Shown here: piece by piece, positions 8,339-17,598 of the stretch
Layout: each line of letters starts with the position of its first letter
How positions within the stretch are numbered: position 1 is the stretch's first letter
Assembly: GCF_013433315.1 (NCBI RefSeq)
Contig: NZ_WXVV01000006.1
Span: 62,001 to 126,000, forward strand
Length of the DNA stretch: 64,000 nt
Reading direction: 5' to 3'
Source of the DNA: Pseudomonas crudilactis
Lineage (GTDB): Bacteria; Pseudomonadota; Gammaproteobacteria; Pseudomonadales; Pseudomonadaceae
Made by a program: the position numbers and the translations under genes
Notes under the pieces: model-generated
Told to the model about the DNA's origin: nothing
The model's database searches: none
Seen by the model: the letters and a program-made list of their open reading frames with translations, nothing else

Positions 8339-9229
8339 TCACCATTGCAACGTGATCCGGCTCTCGAACTCGCGCTCTGCGCCGGTAACCGGATCAATGA
8401 ACCGCAACCCCTGCGCCAGCAGTTTCAGCGGATTGGCGTAGTCGTCCTCGACATCCTTCAACACATCCGGATAAAACGGATCGTTGCAGATGCTCGCGCC
8501 CAACGCCGTCATGTGGACACGTAGTTGATGTTTTTTTCCCGTCACCGGAAACAAGCCGTAGCGCCACAGATCGCCATGTTTTTCCCGAACCTCCACCGCC
8601 GTTTCGGTATTGCTGGCACCGGCACCTTCCTGCATGCGGAAAAACGGTTCGCCATCCACCAGGCGGCTCTTGTGCACCAAAGGGAACTTCAGATCTGGCA
8701 GCGCCGGGGCGATGGCTTCATAGCGCTTGTCGATCTGCCGCGTGGGAAACAACGACTGATAGGCTGATCGGGTTTGCGGATTGGCTGAGAAAATCACCAG
8801 TCCCGCCGTATGCCGGTCGATGCGGTGCAGAGGCACCAGGTGCGGATTGTCCAGGCGACGAATCAGCCTGCGCAACAAGGTTTGCTCAACGTATTCGCCG
8901 GCAGGCGTGACCGGCAGAAAATGCGGTTTGTCAGCCACTACCAGATGTTCGTCGGCATACAGGATCGACTCGACCACCGGGATCGGCTTCTCGTCCGGCA
9001 CTTCACGAAAATAGTGAATCCGCAGACCTTCCTTGTAAGGCAAGTCCACCGGGATCGGCTGGCCATGGCCGTCCAGTACGCGTCCCCGAGCGATCCGGTC
9101 CAGCCATTGTTCGCGGTCAATGGCGCTGAAATGCTCGCACAGGCAATCGAGTACGGTCCGCCATTTACCGGGCGGCAGATAAAGTGTGCTCGCCTGATTC
9201 TGAGCAGCAGAGAATGTAGATGTGGACAT
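8339..9229 (-). CDS. RluA-family pseudouridine synthase
   Basis: Isomerises a uridine in RNA to pseudouridine. 296 aa. The catalytic motif HRIDRHTAGLVIF, with the essential Asp, is at about residues 135-147. It is preceded by ILYADEHLVVADKPHFLPV, and KRYEAI and KKHQLRVHM follow in the catalytic fold. The N-terminal 80 residues look like a degenerate S4-type region. The target (rRNA or tRNA position) cannot be read from sequence. Upstream lies the SOS-boxed small gene, separated by about 70 bases. Confidence 0.88.
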   Translation of the reverse strand: MSTSTFSAAQNQASTLYLPPGKWRTVLDCLCEHFSAIDREQWLDRIARGRVLDGHGQPIPVDLPYKEGLRIHYFREVPDEKPIPVVESILYADEHLVVADKPHFLPVTPAGEYVEQTLLRRLIRRLDNPHLVPLHRIDRHTAGLVIFSANPQTRSAYQSLFPTRQIDKRYEAIAPALPDLKFPLVHKSRLVDGEPFFRMQEGAGASNTETAVEVREKHGDLWRYGLFPVTGKKHQLRVHMTALGASICNDPFYPDVLKDVEDDYANPLKLLAQGLRFIDPVTGAEREFESRITLQW

Positions 9230-9299
9230 ACGGAAATCGAACCCTCAATGCAGGCCGGCATTATCCAGCAGTGAGGGAAACGAACCTAGCGCAGAATGT

Positions 9300-9617
9300 T
9301 CAGGCCGGGATTGTTTTCAGCGCTGCGGCATCGGTGAATTCCTTGAGCCAGCGCAACACATCAACTGCATCCCAGCGTCCCGGATCGTACAAGGCGTAAA
9401 GCAAACCCTGATAACCGACCACATCCAGCTGCTTGTGGTAACCGGCACGCTGAAACAAGGCCTCGATCTCGGCAAAGCAGGTGTTGAAGTGCAGTTTGTT
9501 GAAGGGCGTCTTGCCTTCCGTGACCAGCCCGTCCAGGCGCAATTCGAGAACGGCCTCGCGCACCACGTCAACCGACATCCGGTTCACGCTGTTCTTCAAC
9601 TGTTCGACATTGACCAC
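9300..9617 (-). CDS. Hypothetical protein under a LexA box (SOS gene)
   Basis: 105-residue soluble protein of a conserved Pseudomonas family with no function I can name. The N-terminal part (VREAVLELRLDGLVTEGKTPF) looks helical; FNKLHFNTCFAEIEALF and GYQGLLYALYDPGRWDAVDVLRW-type segments follow. A perfect LexA operator is centred 31 bases upstream of the ATG, so it should be induced by DNA damage. Small SOS genes of unknown function are known in Pseudomonas, and this may be one of them; I did not identify the ortholog with certainty. Confidence 0.75.
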   Translation of the reverse strand: MVNVEQLKNSVNRMSVDVVREAVLELRLDGLVTEGKTPFNKLHFNTCFAEIEALFQRAGYHKQLDVVGYQGLLYALYDPGRWDAVDVLRWLKEFTDAAALKTIPA

Positions 9618-9640
9618 GGTTCATCCCTCTGACGCATTTA

Positions 9641-9656
9641 CTGTATGAACATACAG
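9641..9656 (-). promoter_or_regulatory. LexA-binding site (SOS box)
   Basis: CTGTATGAACATACAG fits the gamma-proteobacterial LexA consensus CTG-N10-CAG and is a perfect palindrome, extended to TTACTG...CAGTAA at 9638-9659. It lies just upstream of the 105-aa gene and downstream of the glutaredoxin-like gene. Confidence 0.9.
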
Positions 9657-9729
9657 TAACCGAACAAGGCGCAAAATGCCAAGAAATGGATGGCAGCGGC
9701 GACCGGCGGAATGAACGAGAAAATGCGGA

Positions 9730-9966
9730 TCAACGCAGAAATGCAACGACTTCATCAGCGCTGAATGGCCAGCCCAGCTCAGCCCCGGTGTCGACACGAC
9801 GCAGCACCGGAATTCTCAGGCTGTAAGCCGCATACCAAGCCTCATCCTCAGCAATATCGACCAATTCAACCAGCAGGCCATGCTCGACAAGAGGCATCAG
9901 TTCGGCCTCGGCGACTTCACACAAATGGCATCCAAGGGTGCCGAACAGCTGACATTCAGGAGGCAT
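9730..9966 (-). CDS. Glutaredoxin-like protein (thioredoxin fold, CxxC)
   Basis: 78-residue protein with LFGTLGCHLCEVAE carrying the redox CHLC motif at residues 14-17, the cis-Pro in RIPVLRR, and GWPFS near the end. It belongs to the short DUF836/glutaredoxin-like group. Cytoplasmic thiol-disulfide role is inferred. It is about 110 bases upstream of the SOS gene on the same strand, but the LexA box and its promoter separate them. Confidence 0.88.
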   Translation of the reverse strand: MPPECQLFGTLGCHLCEVAEAELMPLVEHGLLVELVDIAEDEAWYAAYSLRIPVLRRVDTGAELGWPFSADEVVAFLR

Positions 9967-10174
9967 GATTGCTCAACCAAAAAATGAGTGGGCCTATTCT
10001 AGGCCGCACCTGAAAACCCGTCGAGCCACCGCCGCCCAAAGGCTCCAGCGTCCCGACAAAGGTTCACAGGCAAAACCCTGACGCAAATCAGTCCGCAGAA
10101 AAACCAATTACGCGATCCTCCCGGACTTTTTGCCTCTACGCTTGAAAAGCCTGAATCTGACATCGGAGTGTCCA

Positions 10175-11887
10175 GTGTTCGCCAATCTGTTGATCATCCT
10201 CGCCTCGTCCCTTGTGGTGATTGCCCTGTTCCGTCGCCTGCGGTTGCCACCGGTTCTGGGTTATCTGTGCGTAGGATTGCTGGTCGGACCGAGTGCGTTC
10301 GACTGGGTCAACGAGAGCGAACACTTGCCCGACGTCGCGGAGTTGGGGGTGGTGTTTCTGTTGTTTTCACTGGGTCTGGAGTTCTCCCTGTCGAAGATGA
10401 TCGCGCTGCGCCAGGTCGTGTTCCGTCTAGGCAGTCAGCAAGTGCTGGTCAGCACCGCGCTGCTCGGGCTGCTATTGATGCTGTTGGGCATGCCGATCAC
10501 ACCGGCGCTGTTGCTCGGCGCCGGGCTTTCGCTGTCATCAACGGCGATTGTGACCAAAGAGTTGGGCAGTCTTGGCGAGGTGTTCAGCAGCCACGGCCAG
10601 AATGCCGTTGGTGTTTTACTGTTTCAGGACGTTGTCGCGGTATTGCTGCTGACATTGGTGCCCGTGTTCGCCGGCAGCAGCGAGCAAGCCTGGTACTGGG
10701 CGCTACCGCTGACGCTGGTGAAAACCGTTGTGCTGTTTGTCGGGCTGCTACTGGCCAGTCGCTGGATACTGCCGAGGTTGTTCCATGAAGTGGCGGCGTC
10801 ACGCTCGGCAGAATTGTTCGTGCTGCTGGCACTGGTGATTGTGTTGTTGACCGCCTGGCTGACTCACCTGCTGGGCCTGTCCCCCGCCCTCGGTGCATTT
10901 CTGGCGGGGATGTTGCTCGGTGAAAGCCACTATCGTCACCAGATCGAGGCTGACATCCGGCCATTTCGCGACATCCTTCTAGGTGTGTTTTTCGTCAGCA
11001 TCGGCATGCTGATCGACCTGCAACTGTTCGTCAGTCACAGCCTGCTGATTATCGGGCTTACCGTCGGTTTGATGGTGATCAAGGGCATCGTCGTCGCCTT
11101 GTTGGTGAAGTGGCGCGGCAGTGACAGCGAAACAGCGTGGCGCAGTGGTCTGGCGTTGGCCCAGGGAGGCGAGTTCTGCTTTGCACTGATGGCACAGATG
11201 CAACAAAACAGCATCATGCCCGAAGGGCTTGGCAACCTTCTGCTCGCGGCGACGTTCTGCTCGATGCTGCTGACGCCATTGTTGTTGCGCGCAGCACCAC
11301 GCATCGCTGCAGTGCTGCACCGCAAACCCAATCAAGAGGCACAGATCGAAGAAATCAGCGCGCTCAACGCCGACCTCAACCAGCACGTGGTGATTTGCGG
11401 CTACGGCCGGGTCGGCCAATCCATCGGTCGTTTCATGCGCAATGCCAAACAGCCTTATATCGCGCTGGACAATGACCCGGTCCGGGTACAGGAAGCCGCC
11501 AGTGGGGAAAGTGACGTGCATTACGGCGACTCGTCGCGCGGCGATCTGCTGACCGCCGTTGGCCTGCTGCGCGCACGACTCTGTGTGATTGCCGTGGATC
11601 AAACCGACGTCGCCCTGCGCATCCTCAGGGAAGCACGCCGTCTCAATGATCAGGTACCGATTCTGGTGCGCACCCGCGACGACAGCCAACTGGCGGAGCT
11701 CAAAGCCGCAGGCGCCACCGAAGTGGTGCCAGAGCTATTGGAATCCAGCCTGATGCTTGGCTCTCACGCCTTGATCATGCTCGGGTTGCCGGCGCGTCAG
11801 GTTCAGGAAAAAGTCGATCAGGTGCGAAGTGACCGTTATCGCCTGCTCCACGGTTTCTACCGCGGAGCCGACGATGAGGAGACCTAA
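10175..11887 (+). CDS. Monovalent cation:proton antiporter, KefB/KefC type (CPA2)
   Basis: Inner-membrane potassium or sodium/proton antiporter with a cytosolic regulatory domain. About 12 hydrophobic helices cover residues 1-380 (LPPVLGYLCVGLLVGP, LSLSSTAIVTKEL, ALGAFLAGMLLGES). A Rossmann-type RCK/TrkA-N domain starts at about 405 (HVVICGYGRVGQSIG) and continues with LDNDP and YGDSSR. 570 aa from a GTG at 10175 with CGGAG six bases upstream; the open frame back to 10130 adds only unrelated residues. Convergent with amtB, with the ends overlapping by 4 bases. Whether glutathione adducts gate it, as for KefC, is unknown. Confidence 0.9.
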   Translation: MFANLLIILASSLVVIALFRRLRLPPVLGYLCVGLLVGPSAFDWVNESEHLPDVAELGVVFLLFSLGLEFSLSKMIALRQVVFRLGSQQVLVSTALLGLLLMLLGMPITPALLLGAGLSLSSTAIVTKELGSLGEVFSSHGQNAVGVLLFQDVVAVLLLTLVPVFAGSSEQAWYWALPLTLVKTVVLFVGLLLASRWILPRLFHEVAASRSAELFVLLALVIVLLTAWLTHLLGLSPALGAFLAGMLLGESHYRHQIEADIRPFRDILLGVFFVSIGMLIDLQLFVSHSLLIIGLTVGLMVIKGIVVALLVKWRGSDSETAWRSGLALAQGGEFCFALMAQMQQNSIMPEGLGNLLLAATFCSMLLTPLLLRAAPRIAAVLHRKPNQEAQIEEISALNADLNQHVVICGYGRVGQSIGRFMRNAKQPYIALDNDPVRVQEAASGESDVHYGDSSRGDLLTAVGLLRARLCVIAVDQTDVALRILREARRLNDQVPILVRTRDDSQLAELKAAGATEVVPELLESSLMLGSHALIMLGLPARQVQEKVDQVRSDRYRLLHGFYRGADDEET

Positions 11888-13092
11888 TCCTGGCTCACTG
11901 CGCCGATCTTGTGCAGCGACAGGTCCGCGCCGTAATACTCTTGTTCCTGACTCAGGCGCAGCCCATGCAGCGCCTTGATCACACCATATACGACGAAGCC
12001 ACCGATCAGCGCCACAGCGACGCCGAGCGCGGTGCCGATCAACTGGCTGATCAAGCTGACGCCGCCAATACCGCCAAGCGCAGTCTGGCCGAAGATCCCG
12101 CAGGCAATCCCGCCCCAAACACCGCACAGGCCGTGCAGCGGCCAAACACCCAATACGTCATCAATGCGCCATTTAACCTGCGCGGCGGTAAAGCACCAGA
12201 CAAACAGCGCGCCAGCGATCGCGCCGGTCACCAGCGCACCGACCGGATGCATCAGATCGGATCCGGCACAGACCGCCACCAGACCGGCCAACGGGCCGTT
12301 GTGCAGAAAGCCCGGGTCATTGCGCCCGACGAGCAGCGCCGCCATGGTGCCTCCGACCATCGCCATCAACGAATTGACCGCTACCAGACCACTGACACCT
12401 TGCAGCGTCTGCGCGCTCATCACGTTGAAGCCGAACCAGCCGACAATCAAAATCCACGAGCCGAGCGCCAGAAAGGGAATGCTCGACGGTGCGAACGCCA
12501 CCAGGCGGCCGTCGCGATAACGACCATTGCGCGGCCCCAGCAGCAACACCGCTGCCAGCGCCAGCCAACCGCCCATGGCGTGCACCACCACGGAACCGGC
12601 GAAATCATGGAAAGCTGCACCGAACTGCGCCGTCAGCCACGCTTGCAGACCGTAGTTGCCGTTCCAGATCATGCCTTCGAAGAACGGATAGATGAATGCG
12701 ACGATCAACGCCGTGGCGCACAACTGCGGCACAAAACGCGCGCGCTCGGCGATACCGCCGGAAATGATCGCCGGGATCGCGGCGGCAAAGGTCAGCAGGA
12801 AGAAAAACTTCACCAGTCCATAACCGTGATCGGCACTCAGCACCGCCGCTGGCTGCATGAAGGTCACACCATAGGAGATCCAATAGCCTATAAAGAAATA
12901 GGCCAGGGTCGAGACGGCGAAATCACTGAGAATCTTCGACAGCGCATTGACCTGGTTTTTCTGGCGGACGGTACCGACCTCCAGAAAGGCGAAACCGGCG
13001 TGCATCGCCAGTACCATCACTGCACCGATCAGAATGAACAGGGTATTGGAGCTGTGAACCAGCGTGTCCACAGCGCTTTGCAGATTTTCCAT
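11884..13092 (-). CDS. amtB: Ammonium transporter (Amt family)
   Basis: Trimeric inner-membrane ammonia/ammonium channel. 402 aa with about 11 helices. Motifs: GFAFLEVGTVRQKN near residue 35, the DFAGSVVVHAMGGWLALAAV region with the pore His, GWFGFNVMSA, and HGLCGVWGGIACGIFG with the second conserved His. No cleaved leader is evident and no glnK lies next to it, unlike the usual glnK-amtB operon, so regulation by a PII protein encoded elsewhere is assumed. A clear sigma-54 site was looked for upstream and not found. Confidence 0.92.
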   Translation of the reverse strand: MENLQSAVDTLVHSSNTLFILIGAVMVLAMHAGFAFLEVGTVRQKNQVNALSKILSDFAVSTLAYFFIGYWISYGVTFMQPAAVLSADHGYGLVKFFFLLTFAAAIPAIISGGIAERARFVPQLCATALIVAFIYPFFEGMIWNGNYGLQAWLTAQFGAAFHDFAGSVVVHAMGGWLALAAVLLLGPRNGRYRDGRLVAFAPSSIPFLALGSWILIVGWFGFNVMSAQTLQGVSGLVAVNSLMAMVGGTMAALLVGRNDPGFLHNGPLAGLVAVCAGSDLMHPVGALVTGAIAGALFVWCFTAAQVKWRIDDVLGVWPLHGLCGVWGGIACGIFGQTALGGIGGVSLISQLIGTALGVAVALIGGFVVYGVIKALHGLRLSQEQEYYGADLSLHKIGAVSQD

Positions 13093-13433
13093 AAGCAGGC
13101 AGACCTAAAGGCGAAAAAGGCACCAAAGCGGTTCATGCGCACATTTCATGCACCAAGTTGCGCCCGCGCAGTCAGGGAACCGGATGTCCGGCGAACTGCT
13201 TTGGCGCACAAGGTCGATGTCCTGACACGAACCGGCATTGTTTGGGATAAGGTTTCTCAAGGCGCACGCCCGGCAACAGCGCACAACCGCAGGACGACGC
13301 ACCACGACACAGCAAAAGTTGTACCAGTCATTTGTACTGAACCTTCGCGCAAGGCTCATACTCGAACGAGTACTGAACCTTCGCGCAAGGCTCATACTCG
13401 AACGCTTCAGACGTCACTTACGGAGATCCACCC
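13093..13433. other. Promoter region between amtB and the DUF883 gene with tandem repeat
   Basis: 341 bases without a gene. It contains a 36-bp direct tandem duplication (13334-13405) just before the DUF883 gene and, on the minus strand, the leader of amtB. Confidence 0.6.
13334..13405 (+). repeat. Two tandem 36-bp repeats in the DUF883 promoter region
   Basis: Two adjacent copies of a 36-base unit beginning GTACTGAACCTTCGCGCAAG, differing only at the last base. Each copy contains CATACT, which resembles a sigma-S type -10 (CTATACT). The duplication ends about 28 bases before the DUF883 start codon, so it probably duplicates a promoter or operator. Confidence 0.9.
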
Positions 13434-13748
13434 ATGGCCAGCATCAAGGCAAAGACTGCTCAAGAAATCCTGATGAACGACTTCCAGACTTTGGTCGCCG
13501 ACACCGAACGGTTGCTCGAGCACACCGCCACCCTGGCCGGCGATCAGGCTGATGAGCTGCGCGAGCAGATTCACGACAGTCTGCTGCGCGCCCGCGAAAC
13601 CCTGAAACTGACCGAAGACACCCTGCGTGAACGTGGTCAGGCAGCGGTGACCGCCACTGAAGATTACGTCTCGGCCAACCCTTGGCAGGCCGTCGGCATT
13701 GCTGCTGGTGTCGGCTTCCTGATCGGCCTGCTGGCTACTCGGCGCTGA
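13434..13748 (+). CDS. DUF883 (ElaB/YqjD) family membrane-anchored protein
   Basis: 104 aa. Charged helical N-terminus, then a C-terminal membrane helix in PWQAVGIAAGVGFLIGLLATRR (residues 82-104), the signature of ElaB/YqjD/YgaM proteins. Family members are stationary-phase, ribosome-associated inner-membrane proteins. GGAG lies 12 bases before the ATG. First gene of a three-gene operon with YqjE- and YqjK-like proteins, the same order as yqjD-yqjE-yqjK in enterics. Probably stress induced (inference, supported by the upstream promoter-like repeats). Confidence 0.9.
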   Translation: MASIKAKTAQEILMNDFQTLVADTERLLEHTATLAGDQADELREQIHDSLLRARETLKLTEDTLRERGQAAVTATEDYVSANPWQAVGIAAGVGFLIGLLATRR

Positions 13749-13750
13749 TT

Positions 13751-14137
13751 ATGTCGATCGGTGAATCCGGCCCGACTGCGGGCACCGCCTCTTCCACGCG
13801 ACGCCTGGGCGCCGCCGTTCTGGGTCTGCTGCACAGCCATGTCGAGTTGTTCGGCATCGAATTGCAGGAGCAGAAATCCCGGACCGTCAGCCTGTTGCTG
13901 TTTGCAGGTCTGGCCTTGGTCTTTGCCCTGTTGCTGCTGGTGGGTTTATCGACCTTGGTCATGATCGTGTTCTGGGACACTTATCGCCTGGCCGCAATCA
14001 TCGGCCTGTGCGTTTTCTATACCTTGGCCTCGATCTTCTGCGGACTGCGCCTCAAGGCTGCAATCTTCGATGAGTCCTCGCCTTTCCACGGCACGCTCGA
14101 AGAGCTGGCCAACGACCGGGAGCGCCTGCTGCCATGA
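13751..14137 (+). CDS. YqjE-like inner-membrane protein (phage holin superfamily, Actinobacterial holin-X type)
   Basis: 128 aa with two strongly hydrophobic helices (LLLFAGLALVFALLLLVGLS and the following LAAIIGLCVFYTLASIF) and short charged ends. It starts two bases after the DUF883 stop. Despite holin-type family names, the operon context (DUF883, YqjE, YqjK) indicates a cellular membrane protein linked to stress and not a lysis gene. Overlaps the next gene by 4 bases (ATGA). Confidence 0.85.
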   Translation: MSIGESGPTAGTASSTRRLGAAVLGLLHSHVELFGIELQEQKSRTVSLLLFAGLALVFALLLLVGLSTLVMIVFWDTYRLAAIIGLCVFYTLASIFCGLRLKAAIFDESSPFHGTLEELANDRERLLP

Positions 14138-14472
14138 GCCTGCCTGAACTGCCACACAACAGCTCTCGCCGGGAAATGCGCAAGGCGCTGATCCGCCTGC
14201 GCATGGAAATGCATCGACAGGAAATTCGCCATGAAGCCGGGCAAGTCCTGCAACCACTGCAACGCATGCGCGGCATGACGCAAAACTTGCAGGGCGGTCT
14301 GGGGATCAAGCACGCGCCGTTATGGGGTGTGGCGGCTGTGACGCTGCTGGGTTTCATCACCGGCAAAGGCGCCAAAAGCGGCGGCGTTGGTGGTTTGACC
14401 CGATTGGTTCGTCTTGGCACCAGTCTCGGGCCGCTGATCAAAATGGTCATGCAAAACTCCGGCAAACGCTGA
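14134..14472 (+). CDS. Hypothetical protein, third gene of the yqjD-yqjE-like operon
   Basis: 112-residue basic protein. The N-terminal half is a charged helix (SRREMRKALIRLRMEMHRQE). The C-terminal half has a hydrophobic stretch (PLWGVAAVTLLGFITG) that may insert in the membrane, and a Gly-rich segment. The start overlaps the upstream stop by 4 bases. The position is equivalent to YqjK, but sequence identity cannot be judged here. Function unknown. Confidence 0.75.
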   Translation: MSLPELPHNSSRREMRKALIRLRMEMHRQEIRHEAGQVLQPLQRMRGMTQNLQGGLGIKHAPLWGVAAVTLLGFITGKGAKSGGVGGLTRLVRLGTSLGPLIKMVMQNSGKR

Positions 14473-14596
14473 ATTACGGCATCTGGCTACATTCTTGCAA
14501 CCTTCTCGGGATGGACCTCTTTGACCAAGAGGTTCAATCCTGAACGCCTATCCGGTCGACAGGTTCAACCAGAACAAGAACGACTAAGGAGGCTCC

Positions 14597-15760
14597 GTGA
14601 TCGACGGGCAACCGCTCGCCTGCTTTCAACCCTTCATCGATACCGCCACCGGCCGGATTGCCGGCGTCGAAGCACTGGGCCGGCTGCGCCAGGCCGATGG
14701 ACAACTGGTGTCGGTCGGGCCGCTGTTCGCCGACCCGCGCACTCCGGCCATCGCCTTGCGCCGTCTCGACCGACAGATCCGCGACAATGCTTTGAGCCGC
14801 CTGCATGAAGCGCCCTCGGACTGGTTTCTCAGCCTCAACATGTCGCCGCGCTGGATCAGCCGCTTGCGCCCCGAACAAGCGCTGCCAAGTCTCAAGCAAA
14901 TCGCGCGACACCTTGTCGATCCGCAGCGCATCGTATTCGAGATCACTGAACTGGGCGGCAACGGCCAACGTCTGGCCGAAGTGGTCGCGCGTTATCGCGA
15001 GGCAGGGGCACGAATCGCCATTGATGATTTTGGTGCGGGCTATTCACAACTGGATCGGGTGCTGGCGCTGCAACCGGACATTCTCAAACTCGACATGCGC
15101 CTGTTTCAGGCCGCCGCACTCGGTGGGCCGAGCAGTGATGTGGTCAAGGCGTTGGCGCAGATGGCCGAAAAGACCGGTTGCTGGATTATCGCTGAAGGCG
15201 TCGAGACCGAGGCACAGTTGAATTTCGCTCTGGAGTGCGGATCGCGTTACGTGCAGGGTTTTCTCTTCGCTCGGGCGCAGGAAGCTTTTTACCCCACAGA
15301 CGCTTTTGTGCAACGCTTCGCCGAACTGCGTCAACGCTATGTCCGGCAAAAACTGGCAGAACGGGCCCGCTTGATGCAAATGCGTCAGCAACTGGGCGAA
15401 TTGATGACCATTCTGCAGAACTGGGCGCAAGCCCACGCACCGCTGAGCGCATTGCCCCAGCTGGACGCCTTTCCATGGCTGCTGCGGTTCTATCAATGCG
15501 ACCGTCACGGCACGCAACTGACACCTAATCTGGAATGGCGGCACAGTGGCTGGATCGCCGACAATCGCTATCTGGGGCACAACTGGTCATGGCGTCCGTA
15601 CTTCTATCATTTACTCGCTGAAGGCTGGGAGGAGCGGCGCCTGACGCTGTCCAACACCTACCGCGATGCAACCAGCAACCAGTATTGCCTGACGGCCGGG
15701 CAGTTCTTCGACAATGGCGAACGTCTGCTGCTGATCGACATTGATGCTGCAGGGCTGTAG
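14597..15760 (+). CDS. EAL-domain cyclic-di-GMP phosphodiesterase with C-terminal PAS/Cache-like domain
   Basis: Predicted cytosolic enzyme that hydrolyses c-di-GMP to pGpG. EAL domain at residues 1-245 with the full catalytic set: [37 protein letters not shown] and [10 protein letters not shown] helical linker (about 255-300) leads to a C-terminal domain (about 300-387) rich in Trp/Tyr ([29 protein letters not shown]) resembling the sensory domain of YkuI-type proteins. GTG start with a strong AAGGAGG five bases upstream. 387 aa. No membrane segments. Likely affects biofilm or motility. Confidence 0.9.
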   Translation: MIDGQPLACFQPFIDTATGRIAGVEALGRLRQADGQLVSVGPLFADPRTPAIALRRLDRQIRDNALSRLHEAPSDWFLSLNMSPRWISRLRPEQALPSLKQIARHLVDPQRIVFEITELGGNGQRLAEVVARYREAGARIAIDDFGAGYSQLDRVLALQPDILKLDMRLFQAAALGGPSSDVVKALAQMAEKTGCWIIAEGVETEAQLNFALECGSRYVQGFLFARAQEAFYPTDAFVQRFAELRQRYVRQKLAERARLMQMRQQLGELMTILQNWAQAHAPLSALPQLDAFPWLLRFYQCDRHGTQLTPNLEWRHSGWIADNRYLGHNWSWRPYFYHLLAEGWEERRLTLSNTYRDATSNQYCLTAGQFFDNGERLLLIDIDAAGL

Positions 15761-15876
15761 TTGCGCTTGCAGGCTCAGAGCCGAACCGGGAAGCTAGGGC
15801 TAGCGTTGCCATTAAGTTTCCACACCACAGCGGGGAAACTTTTTGGCCCCCAGTCACCTGTCGGAGAGAATCAGCC

Positions 15877-17205
15877 TTGGATTGGCAAACCCTGCTCAAC
15901 CGCGAACGTCTCGGAAAGCCCCTGCACAGCCCGCAAGAACTTGGCCGCAGTCCTTTTCACAAAGACCATGACCGCATCATCTTCTCCGGCGCCTTTCGGC
16001 GTCTGGGTCGAAAAACCCAAGTGCACCCGGTCACCAGTAACGACCACATTCACACACGCCTGACCCACTCGCTGGAGGTCAGTTGTGTCGGCCGTTCGCT
16101 GGGTATGCGCGTCGGCGAAACACTGCGCAGTGCCCTGCCACAATGGTGCGACCCCAGCGATCTGGGCATGGTGGTGCAATCGGCATGTCTGGCCCACGAC
16201 ATCGGCAACCCGCCGTTCGGTCACTCCGGCGAAGATGCCATTCGCCACTGGTTCCAACAGGCGGCCGGACGAGGCTGGCTGGACGGCATGAGCGAAGCCG
16301 AGCGCGGCGACTTCCTCAATTTCGAAGGCAACGCACAAGGCTTTCGCGTGCTCACTCAGCTTGAGTACCATCAGTTCGACGGCGGCACCCGCCTGACCTA
16401 CGCCACCCTCGGCACCTATCTGAAATACCCGTGGACAGCCCGTCACGCCGACTCCCTGGGTTACAAGAAACACAAGTTCGGCTGTTATCAGAGCGAACTG
16501 CCGCTGCTGGAGCAAATCGCTCAAAAGCTGGGCCTGCCACAACTGGAAGAGCAACGCTGGGCGCGCCATCCGCTGGTCTACCTGATGGAGGCGGCGGATG
16601 ACATCTGCTACGCCTTGATCGACCTGGAAGACGGTCTTGAGATGGAGCTGCTGGAGTACGCTGAGGTCGAATCGCTGTTACTCGGATTGGTGGGCGATGA
16701 TCTGCCGGAAACCTATCGTCAGCTCGGCCCGCAGGATTCACGACGACGCAAGCTCGCAATCCTGCGTGGCAAGGCCATCGAACATTTGACCAACGCGGCG
16801 GCGCGGGCGTTTGTCGAGCAACAGGACGCACTGCTCGCCGGCACGCTGCACGGCGATCTGGTCGAGCACATGCATGGCCCGGCCAAGCGCTGTGTGCTGA
16901 ACGCCAAGGACATTGCCCGCAAGAAAATCTTTCAGGACAAACGCAAGACCCTGCACGAAATCGGTGCCTACACGACGCTGGAGATTCTCCTCAACTCGTT
17001 CTGCGGCGCCGCGCTGGAGCAACACAACGGTCGCACGCCATCGTTCAAGAGTCGGCGCATCCTCGACTTGCTCGGCAATAACGCACCGGATCCGCAGGGT
17101 TCTTTGCATACGTCGTTTTTGCGCATGATCGATTTCATCGCCGGCATGACCGACAGCTACGCAAGCGACATGGCGCTGGAGATGACCGGTCGTTCCAGTC
17201 ACTGA
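15877..17205 (+). CDS. dgt: Deoxyguanosinetriphosphate triphosphohydrolase-like protein (dGTPase family)
   Basis: HD-superfamily hydrolase that removes triphosphate from dNTPs. 442 aa. Metal ligands are visible in [11 protein letters not shown] and [15 protein letters not shown]. The N-terminal [18 protein letters not shown] is the family signature, and [13 protein letters not shown] is a further HD-fold helix. TTG start at 15877 with GGAGAG upstream. Members of this non-E. coli-length group are often only dGTPase-like with broad dNTP specificity. Stands alone between the EAL gene and the BvgA-like regulator. I see no sign that it is part of a defence system. Confidence 0.9.
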   Translation: MDWQTLLNRERLGKPLHSPQELGRSPFHKDHDRIIFSGAFRRLGRKTQVHPVTSNDHIHTRLTHSLEVSCVGRSLGMRVGETLRSALPQWCDPSDLGMVVQSACLAHDIGNPPFGHSGEDAIRHWFQQAAGRGWLDGMSEAERGDFLNFEGNAQGFRVLTQLEYHQFDGGTRLTYATLGTYLKYPWTARHADSLGYKKHKFGCYQSELPLLEQIAQKLGLPQLEEQRWARHPLVYLMEAADDICYALIDLEDGLEMELLEYAEVESLLLGLVGDDLPETYRQLGPQDSRRRKLAILRGKAIEHLTNAAARAFVEQQDALLAGTLHGDLVEHMHGPAKRCVLNAKDIARKKIFQDKRKTLHEIGAYTTLEILLNSFCGAALEQHNGRTPSFKSRRILDLLGNNAPDPQGSLHTSFLRMIDFIAGMTDSYASDMALEMTGRSSH

Positions 17206-17598
17206 TCCGAACGCATTCAACCCGTCGATAGCGTCGGCCGGTTGAATGCACAGTGATCACTTCCTTGACCGGGGAAGCCGCATTGACACTCGTCTATTTC
17301 GAATAATTTTGTAGCGGGATGCAGCGGCGAAAAGTACAAACAACAAGCAACTGTCCTTAGCATTTAAACATTGAACAAAAATCCATTTACAGCCAGTACT
17401 TGCAAAACATTCACGACGAACTATAAGCCGATGCAAACCCTGCCCTTCCTTACGTCACACCTAGTTTGATCGTAGTCCCTTTCCTCATTAACTGTAGGAA
17501 CAATCCGATAACACGACTGGAGCCAGGTCAGCTCATACGTGCGCTCATTCAACTGAGCTAAGGTGCGCGCTTTATTCGTGCTTGTATGGGATTTGATT
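17206..17598. other. Intergenic region upstream of the BvgAS-like operon
   Basis: 393 bases, AT-richer, no gene. The BvgA-like frame is open to 17563, but the ATG at 17599 is the better start. It probably holds the promoter of the phosphorelay operon; A/T runs around 17330-17370 and 17340-17400 may be regulator sites. Nothing firm can be assigned. Confidence 0.35.

Noticed and set aside
13093-13160. Sigma-54 promoter for amtB
   Set aside because: The best GG/GC spacing candidate misses both core elements by more than one base.
11911-13473. 520-aa plus-strand open frame
   Set aside because: Antisense to amtB, low-complexity Gln/Arg/His composition, no domain; a GC-rich shadow frame.
13751-14137. 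Phage holin
   Set aside because: Operon context (DUF883, YqjE, YqjK order) is cellular and no phage genes are near.
15877-17205. dGTPase gene as an antiphage nucleotide-depletion gene
   Set aside because: Housekeeping-length enzyme with ordinary GC content and no defence neighbours.
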